13,198 bases of DNA, from the NCBI GenBank assembly GCA_945871415.1, contig CAMBWG010000022.1, positions 1 through 13,198 on the forward strand, in the 5' to 3' direction. The notes under the pieces are model-generated. The model saw only the letters and a program-made list of their open reading frames with translations, was not told the DNA's origin and did no database searches. Position 1 is the first letter of the stretch; each line of letters starts with the position of its first letter. The DNA comes from an uncultured Desulfovibrio sp. Its GTDB lineage: Bacteria > Desulfobacterota > Desulfovibrionia > Desulfovibrionales > Desulfovibrionaceae. Positions 8,601 through 13,198 of this stretch are shown here, piece by piece. The position numbers and the translations under genes are program-made.

Positions 8601-8629
8601 TTGCGCCTTTTTCAAGCAATGCGTATATT
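8601..8629 (+). promoter_or_regulatory. Candidate clpP-clpX promoter
   Basis: TATATT (8624-8629) matches the -10 consensus at five of six positions. It lies 17 bases after TTGCGC (8601-8606), which keeps the TTG of a -35 box but little else. It sits directly downstream of the tig terminator, where an independent clpP promoter is expected. The predicted leader would be about 245 bases. No clear sigma-32 -10 (CCCCAT-like) is seen. Confidence 0.4.
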
Positions 8630-8754
8630 TCCCGCAGCTCGACGGGCCAGAGCGCTGTACCTTTGAAAAAAGTGCAACGCGAGGCGGCGGCAGCGCCGCC
8701 CGGCCGGAAGTGAGCGGAAAACCGCGTTTTTTCCGCGAAACGACAGGCCGTATG

Positions 8755-8779
8755 GTTTGAAACTCACTGCGTTTCAAAC
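8755..8779. repeat. Perfect inverted repeat GTTTGAAAC / GTTTCAAAC upstream of clpP
   Basis: GTTTGAAAC (8755-8763) and GTTTCAAAC (8771-8779) are exact reverse complements around a 7-base centre, giving a 9-bp dyad 103 bases before the clpP start. The core GTTTGAAAC-N5-GCGTTT is repeated in front of lon (see 10760-10802). It may be a regulator's operator or an RNA hairpin in the leader. It is not the CIRCE element (TTAGCACTC-N9-GAGTGCTAA). The left arm contains TTGAAA, which resembles a -35 box, but no good -10 follows at the right distance. Confidence 0.6.
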
Positions 8780-8882
8780 TGAATATGTTCTACGGATCGC
8801 GCGGTTCCGCACGGAGCGGTCGCCGCATGCCCGCCGTGAGCATTCCGTCGTCGGCGTTTCTTACGCAAGGAGTGACGCTTCT

Positions 8883-9485
8883 ATGTCCCTTGTCCCTATC
8901 GTCGTCGAAACCACAGGCCGCGCCGAACGCTCCTATGACATCTATTCCCGGCTGCTCAAGGATCGTATCGTCCTGCTCGGCACCGAGGTCAACGATACCG
9001 TGGCCTCGCTCATTTGCGCGCAGCTCCTTTTCCTGGAATCTCAGGACCCGGAGAAGGAAATCAGCCTGTACATCAATTCTCCCGGCGGTTCCGTGACGGC
9101 CGGTCTGGCCATTTACGACACCATGCGCTACATCACCGCTCCCGTCACGACCGTGTGCATGGGCCGCGCGGCCAGCATGGGCGCTTTCCTGCTCGCGGCC
9201 GGAGAACCCGGCATGCGCTTTGCCCTGCCCAACAGCCAGATCATGATCCATCAGCCCTCGGGCGGCTTCCACGGGCAGGCGACGGATATCGACATTCATG
9301 CGCGCGAGGTGCTGCGCCTGAAAGAACGCCTCAACACCATCCTTTCCGAGAATACGGGAATGAGCTACGAGGATGTGGTAAAAGCCACGGAACGCGACAA
9401 CTTCCTCACTCCCGAAGAAGCCAAAGCCTGCGGCATCATTGACCGCGTGCTTGTTTCACGCCGCGATCTTGCGGAAAAGAGCTAA
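8883..9485 (+). CDS. clpP: ATP-dependent Clp protease proteolytic subunit ClpP
   Basis: Serine peptidase that assembles into a double heptameric barrel and degrades proteins fed to it by ClpX in the cytoplasm. It is 200 residues long (E. coli 207). The catalytic triad is complete: Ser98 in [11 protein letters not shown], His123 in [10 protein letters not shown] and Asp172 in [11 protein letters not shown]. The frame stays open upstream to about 8757, but ATG 8883 is chosen because AAGGAG at 8867-8872 precedes it and [23 protein letters not shown] is the normal family N-terminus, with the activator-contacting axial loop. The 42-residue extension looks like translated leader. The stop is 3 bases before clpX, so the two subunits of ClpXP are made from one transcript. 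Confidence 0.98.
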   Translation: MSLVPIVVETTGRAERSYDIYSRLLKDRIVLLGTEVNDTVASLICAQLLFLESQDPEKEISLYINSPGGSVTAGLAIYDTMRYITAPVTTVCMGRAASMGAFLLAAGEPGMRFALPNSQIMIHQPSGGFHGQATDIDIHAREVLRLKERLNTILSENTGMSYEDVVKATERDNFLTPEEAKACGIIDRVLVSRRDLAEKS

Positions 9486-9488
9486 ATC

Positions 9489-10754
9489 ATGCCGAAAGAG
9501 AACGCTACGCAAGCCCCTCTGCGCTGTTCCTTTTGCGGGCGCAGCGAGCGCGAGGCCCGCAATCTGATCGTGCAGGACAATGCCTGCATCTGCGATGCCT
9601 GCATCAAGGCCTGCAACGAAATCATCGCCCGCGATCAGCTGGAAAGTCCCGAGAGCCCGGAACGTCTTCTGGCCCCGCAGGAAATCAAGGAGAAGCTTGA
9701 CGAGTACGTTATCGGCCAGAACGAGGCGAAGAAGATTCTCTCCGTGGCCGTGCACAATCATTACAAGCGCGTGTTTTATGCCGATGCGCTCGGTGATGAT
9801 GTGGAACTCGAAAAGAGCAATATCCTGCTGGTGGGCCCCTCGGGCAGCGGCAAGACCCTGCTTGCAAAGACGCTTGCCAAGATCCTCAAGGTGCCTTTTG
9901 CCATCGCCGACGCCACGACGCTGACCGAGGCGGGCTATGTGGGCGAGGATGTGGAAAATATCCTTGTGCAGCTGCTGCAGAATGCCGACTATGACATTGA
10001 AGCGGCCAGCAAGGGGATTATCTATATCGACGAAATCGACAAGATTTCCCGTAAGAGCGACGGCCCTTCCATCACGCGCGACGTGTCCGGCGAAGGCGTG
10101 CAGCAGGCTCTGCTCAAGATCATCGAAGGCACCGAGGCCAATATTCCTCCCAAGGGCGGGCGCAAGCATCCGCAGCAGGAATTCATCCGCATGAACACGT
10201 CCAATATTCTGTTCATCGTGGGTGGGGCCTTTGTGGGGCTCGACAAGATTGTGGAGTCCCGTATGAGCGGCGGCAGCATGGGCTTCGGCGCCAAGGTGCG
10301 TTCCGCCAAGGAGATGTCGCTGGCCGAGCTGCTGGAAAAGATTCATCCGCAGGACCTCGTCAAGTTCGGTCTGATTCCCGAATTTGTGGGCCGTATTCCG
10401 ATCATTACCCACGTGGACGATCTGGACGAGCCTGATCTGGTGCGTATCCTGACCGAACCCAAAAACGCCCTTGTGCGCCAGTATCAGAAGCTTTTTGAGC
10501 TGGAGCAGGTGCAGCTGCGCTTCACCGCCGATGCGCTCAAGGCCATTGCCGCGCGTGCCATCGAGCGCAAGACCGGCGCGCGCGGGCTGCGCAACGTCAT
10601 GGAACGCACCATGCTGGATATTATGTACAAGCTGCCTTCCATGCCGAATGTTCGCGAATGTCTGATCAATCAGGCCGTCATCGAAAAGGGCAAGGACCCT
10701 GTCCTGCTGTATGACGACGGCACGGAGGTCAAGCCGGAAGAGCAGGCATCCTAG
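9489..10754 (+). CDS. clpX: ClpXP protease ATP-binding unfoldase ClpX
   Basis: Hexameric AAA+ unfoldase that recognises tagged or adaptor-delivered substrates and threads them into ClpP. It is 421 residues long (E. coli 424). The N-terminal zinc-binding domain has Cys13, Cys16, Cys35 and Cys38. Walker A is GPSGSGKT (116-123), Walker B ends in IDEID with D181 and E182, the pore-1 loop GYVG is at 149-152, the RKH loop at 225-227, and the sensor-2 motif GARGLR lies toward the C-terminus. The ClpP-docking loop reads Met264-Gly265-Phe266, where E. coli has Ile-Gly-Phe. The gene starts 3 bases after clpP; the preceding purine stretch (about 9474-9481) is a modest ribosome-binding site, so translational coupling with clpP is likely. 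Confidence 0.98.
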   Translation: MPKENATQAPLRCSFCGRSEREARNLIVQDNACICDACIKACNEIIARDQLESPESPERLLAPQEIKEKLDEYVIGQNEAKKILSVAVHNHYKRVFYADALGDDVELEKSNILLVGPSGSGKTLLAKTLAKILKVPFAIADATTLTEAGYVGEDVENILVQLLQNADYDIEAASKGIIYIDEIDKISRKSDGPSITRDVSGEGVQQALLKIIEGTEANIPPKGGRKHPQQEFIRMNTSNILFIVGGAFVGLDKIVESRMSGGSMGFGAKVRSAKEMSLAELLEKIHPQDLVKFGLIPEFVGRIPIITHVDDLDEPDLVRILTEPKNALVRQYQKLFELEQVQLRFTADALKAIAARAIERKTGARGLRNVMERTMLDIMYKLPSMPNVRECLINQAVIEKGKDPVLLYDDGTEVKPEEQAS

Positions 10755-10759
10755 ACATT

Positions 10760-10802
10760 TTTTGTTTGAAACGCTTCGCGTTTGTCTGTTTCAACGACAA
10801 AA
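10760..10802. repeat. Second copy of the GTTTGAAAC dyad element, in the lon leader
   Basis: GTTTGAAAC (10764-10772) is followed after five bases by GCGTTT (10778-10783), the same arrangement as upstream of clpP. A larger imperfect hairpin is visible: TTTTGT plus TTGAAAC (10760-10772) pairs with GTTTCAA (10788-10794), a 2-base CG bulge and ACAAAA (10797-10802), 13 pairs in all. Inside it, AAACGC/GCGTTT (10769-10774 with 10778-10783) offers a competing small hairpin. The element begins six bases after the clpX stop and lies about 210 bases before lon. Confidence 0.5.
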
Positions 10803-10879
10803 TGCTCTGGGAGACGGACTCGTCGGACGCCGTCGCCGTGTGCGGCGGCCCTGTTCGCGTCCTTGTCGTTCGGTTTTAT

Positions 10880-10914
10880 GGAAATGTGTCACACGGTTTC
10901 CTGAATCGTATGAC
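10880..10914 (+). promoter_or_regulatory. Dyad with possible lon promoter
   Basis: GGAAA (10880-10884) and TTTCC (10897-10901) flank GTGT-C-ACAC (10886-10894), a nearly symmetric 22-base dyad. GTGTCA (10886-10891) could be a -35 box (four of six). TATGAC (10909-10914), 17 bases later, could be a -10 box (four of six). Transcription would then start about 10921, at the foot of the terminator hairpin. Both boxes are weak, and the promoter reading is tentative. Confidence 0.25.
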
Positions 10915-10921
10915 CTTCACG

Positions 10922-10968
10922 AGGGGAGGGGGCTTTTCCGTCAGGAAAAGAGGTTCCCTCCCCTTTTT
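10922..10968 (+). terminator. Intrinsic terminator between clpX and lon
   Basis: AGGGGAGGG (10922-10930) pairs with CCCTCCCCT (10956-10964), and an inner CTTTTCC/GGAAAAG stem (10933-10939 with 10944-10950) with loop GTCA stacks on it. The outer stem runs into five T (10964-10968). It presumably ends the clpP-clpX transcript. Because it stands only 42 bases before the lon start, it leaves little room for a downstream lon promoter, and any lon promoter upstream must read through it. Confidence 0.85.
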
Positions 10969-11010
10969 CAAAAACGATACGGCGGTTCCTGTCCGCCTTC
11001 GAGGATTCTT

Positions 11011-13198
11011 ATGCCGGATATCGCCAGCACTTCCCTTGTCCCGATCATGCCCCTGCGGGAAGTGGTCATGTTCCCGCGTTCCATCATGCCGCTTTTTGTC
11101 GGGCGCGAGGCCTCCATGAAGGCCATCGAGGCCGCGCAGTCCTGCGCTGGAAAGCAGATCTATCTTGTGACGCAGAAGGAACCGGAACTGGAAAAGCCCT
11201 CTCCCGAACAGCTTTTCCCCGTGGGGGTCATCTGTCGTGTCCTGCAGGTGCTGCGCCTGCCCGACGGCACCATAAAGGTTCTGTTTGAGGGCGTGCGGCG
11301 AGCCCGCTGGACGGCGCTGGAAGACGGGCCCACCTGCCTGATGGCCGCCGTCGAGGACATGTCCCAGCACGAAGGCCGTCCCGAGGAACGTTCCGCGCTG
11401 GTGCGCGCCGTGCACGAGGCGCTGGAAGAGTACGGCAAAATCAATAAGAAGATTTCCCAGGACGCCATGCTTTCCATGCAGGCGCTGGAAGATCCCGGGG
11501 CGCTGGCCGATGCCGTGCTGCCGCATTTGAAGGTCGATTACGTCAAAAAGCAGCAGGCGCTGGAAATGAGCGACGTTTCCGAGCGTCTGGAGCTGGTGTT
11601 CGAGCTGCTCCAGAGCGAGGTCTCGCTGGCCTCGGTGGAAAAGCGCATCAAGACACGCGTGCGTCAGCAGATGGAGCGTAATCAGCGGGAATATTATCTG
11701 ACCGAGCAGATTAAGGCCATCAACAAGGAAATGGGCCGGGACGACGATCCTCAGGCCGAGGTGGACGAGCTCGAGCAGAAATTGCGGGCGCTGAACATGC
11801 CCGAGGAAGCGCGTGAAAAGGCGCTTGCCGAAGTGAAGAAGCTGCGCACCATGCCGCCTTCCGCGGCCGAATATACGGTGGTGCGCAATTACGTGGACTG
11901 GTTCCTTGATCTGCCCTGGAACGAGCTCAAGGAAATAGACATCAATATCGAGACGGCCCGGCAGGTGCTGGACGGCGATCACTACGGCCTTGAAAAGCCC
12001 AAGGAACGCATTCTCGAATATCTGGCCGTGCAGAAGCTTTCCAAGGGCCTCAAAGGCCCCATTCTCTGCTTTGTCGGCCCTCCCGGGGTGGGCAAAACGT
12101 CGCTGGCCAAGTCCGTGGCCAGGGCAACAGGGCGCGATTTTGTGCGCCTTTCCCTTGGCGGCGTGCGCGATGAAGCGGAAATCCGCGGCCATCGCCGTAC
12201 CTATGTGGGAGCCCTGCCCGGAAAGATTATTCAGTCGCTCAAGCGCGTCAAATACAACAATCCGCTTTTCTGCCTTGATGAAATCGACAAGATGACGGCA
12301 GACTACAGGGGCGATCCGGCCTCCGCGCTGCTGGAAGTTCTCGATCCCGAGCAGAATGACACCTTCATGGATCATTATCTCGATATCGAGTACGATCTGT
12401 CGAAAATTTTCTTCATCACCACGGCGAACTCGCTGCACAGCATTCCCATGCCGTTGCTGGACCGCATGGAAATCATCGAGCTGAACAGCTATCTGGAAAC
12501 GGAAAAGCGCCATATCGCGCGTAACTTCCTGCTGCCGCGTCAGATTGAGGCTCACGGCCTCAAGCCGGAAAATATCCGCCTTTCTGAAAACGCCCTGCTG
12601 GACATCATCCGTTCCTACACGCGTGAGGCCGGCGTGCGTAATCTGGAGCGGGAAATCGGCGCGTTGTGCCGCAAGACGGCTATCAAACTGGTGGAAGACG
12701 AAGATCTGGACAAGTGCATCAATGTGACCTGCCAGAGCCTGCCTTCGATGCTCGGCATCAAGAAGTACCGTCATGAGGAGCGGGAGAGCGAGCCGCAGGT
12801 GGGCGTATGCGCGGGCATGGCCTACAATCAGCGCGGCGGGGAAATCCTGCTGGTGGAAACGAGCCTTATGTCCGGTTCCGGCCATGTGGTGACCACGGGG
12901 CAGCTGGGCGAAGTCATGACCGAGTCGGCCAAGGCCGCGCTGTCCTATGTGCGTTCGCGCGCGGACGTGCTGGGGCTGGATCCCCGTTTCTACCGCAAGG
13001 TCGATATCCATGTGCATGTGCCCGCCGGCGCGACGCCCAAGGATGGCCCCTCGGCGGGTATCACGCTGGCGACGTCCATCACGTCGGCTCTGCTCGGCAT
13101 TCCTGTGCGCAACGATGTGGCCATGACCGGGGAAATCTCCCTGCGCGGGCGCGTGCTGCCCATCGGCGGCCTGCGTGAAAAGCTGCTGGCCGCGCGGC
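11011..13198 (+). CDS. lon: Lon ATP-dependent protease (truncated by the window's right edge)
   Basis: Cytoplasmic AAA+ serine protease that degrades misfolded and regulatory proteins. The window holds 729 codons; the C-terminus lies beyond the edge. ATG 11011 is preceded by GAGG (11001-11004) six bases upstream and begins the normal family N-terminus, [23 protein letters not shown]. The N-terminal substrate domain and a helical linker occupy about residues 1-300. Walker A is GPPGVGKT (356-363) and Walker B ends FCLDEIDK with D423 and E424. The protease domain has Ser681 in PKDGPSAG and Lys724 in [10 protein letters not shown], the catalytic Ser-Lys dyad with the same 43-residue spacing as E. 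coli S679/K722. It follows clpX as in the classic tig-clpP-clpX-lon order, but a terminator separates them, implying independent control. A small GGCGG/CCGCC hairpin (10981-10985 with 10993-10997) abuts the ribosome-binding site. Confidence 0.98.
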   Translation, partial: MPDIASTSLVPIMPLREVVMFPRSIMPLFVGREASMKAIEAAQSCAGKQIYLVTQKEPELEKPSPEQLFPVGVICRVLQVLRLPDGTIKVLFEGVRRARWTALEDGPTCLMAAVEDMSQHEGRPEERSALVRAVHEALEEYGKINKKISQDAMLSMQALEDPGALADAVLPHLKVDYVKKQQALEMSDVSERLELVFELLQSEVSLASVEKRIKTRVRQQMERNQREYYLTEQIKAINKEMGRDDDPQAEVDELEQKLRALNMPEEAREKALAEVKKLRTMPPSAAEYTVVRNYVDWFLDLPWNELKEIDINIETARQVLDGDHYGLEKPKERILEYLAVQKLSKGLKGPILCFVGPPGVGKTSLAKSVARATGRDFVRLSLGGVRDEAEIRGHRRTYVGALPGKIIQSLKRVKYNNPLFCLDEIDKMTADYRGDPASALLEVLDPEQNDTFMDHYLDIEYDLSKIFFITTANSLHSIPMPLLDRMEIIELNSYLETEKRHIARNFLLPRQIEAHGLKPENIRLSENALLDIIRSYTREAGVRNLEREIGALCRKTAIKLVEDEDLDKCINVTCQSLPSMLGIKKYRHEERESEPQVGVCAGMAYNQRGGEILLVETSLMSGSGHVVTTGQLGEVMTESAKAALSYVRSRADVLGLDPRFYRKVDIHVHVPAGATPKDGPSAGITLATSITSALLGIPVRNDVAMTGEISLRGRVLPIGGLREKLLAAR

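Larger units (their letters stand above)
8491..8882. other. 392-bp leader region between tig and clpP
   Basis: Left to right this stretch holds the tig terminator, a plausible clpP promoter, two G/C-rich hairpins, the GTTTGAAAC inverted repeat and the clpP ribosome-binding site (AAGGAG at 8867-8872). The hairpins are GGCGGCG/CGCCGCC at 8683-8700 with loop GCAG, and GCGGAAAA/TTTTCCGC at 8714-8721 with 8729-8736. The second can also fold as GCGG-AAAA-CCGC followed by six T (8727-8732), a weak terminator-like alternative. A long structured clpP leader is likely. Short open frames here lack ribosome-binding sites and family features, and I do not call them. Confidence 0.6.

Noticed and set aside
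6802..8619. 605-codon open frame on the - strand across tig
   Set aside because: Codon-aligned antisense shadow of tig that runs through the tig terminator, with no ribosome-binding site or recognisable family.
8566..8760. 64-codon + strand frame in the clpP leader
   Set aside because: Starts at a TTG inside the tig terminator T run, with no ribosome-binding site or family features.
8757..8882. N-terminal extension of clpP from an upstream TTG
   Set aside because: No ribosome-binding site, begins inside the inverted repeat, and would add 42 residues not seen in the ClpP family; ATG 8883 has AAGGAG upstream.
9456..10412. 318-codon open frame on the - strand across clpX
   Set aside because: Same codon-aligned antisense effect; clpX itself is complete and well conserved.
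8755..10802. GTTTGAAAC copies as a CRISPR array or mobile-element ends
   Set aside because: Only two imperfect copies about 2 kb apart with genes between them, no regular spacers, no transposase and no target duplication.
10766..11119. 117-codon + strand frame between clpX and lon
   Set aside because: Starts at a TTG within the hairpin, translates through the terminator and overlaps lon by more than 100 bases in another frame; no ribosome-binding site.
10876..13017. 713-codon open frame on the - strand across lon
   Set aside because: Codon-aligned antisense shadow of lon, a protein with intact Walker and catalytic motifs.

Overview
The window carries seven complete genes and one gene cut by the right edge, all on the + strand, in GC-rich DNA with few TTA, CTA or TCA codons. 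The proteins are those of a Gram-negative bacterium: a tripartite drug-efflux pump with two lipoprotein components, and the trigger factor - ClpP - ClpX - Lon protein quality-control cluster. Composition and the general look of the proteins suggest a sulfate-reducer-like relative of Desulfovibrio (Desulfovibrionaceae). That placement is inference, because the same chaperone/protease gene order also occurs in enterobacteria.

Left part (1-6047): a compact efflux operon. A periplasmic adaptor lipoprotein (117-1244), an RND inner-membrane pump (1248-4451) and an outer-membrane channel lipoprotein (4448-5977) are spaced by 3 bp and then overlap by 4 bp. Each gene has a good ribosome-binding site, and the operon ends in a 12-bp stem terminator with six T. 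No local regulator gene is visible, although the left edge lies only 116 bp before the first start codon.

Middle (5978-7170): a 356-bp gap whose centre (about 6090-6170) is roughly 75% A/T, with a perfect 9-bp inverted repeat overlapping a possible promoter. Then comes one small secreted protein of unknown function (6334-6978). A further 192-bp gap holds a 10-bp-stem hairpin ahead of tig.

Right part (7171-13198): tig with its own terminator; a 392-bp leader region; clpP and clpX separated by 3 bp; a 256-bp leader with a strong terminator; and lon, truncated at the right edge but retaining both catalytic residues. Trigger factor folds nascent chains at the ribosome exit. ClpXP and Lon are the two ATP-dependent proteases that remove failed or tagged proteins.

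The coding content is ordinary housekeeping plus efflux, and I see no novel multi-gene system. The signals most worth a second look are non-coding. A related element, GTTTGAAAC-N5-GCGTTT with an inverted GTTTCAA partner, lies both in front of clpPX and in front of lon. The lon leader also combines a dyad, a possible promoter and a terminator hairpin close to the gene.
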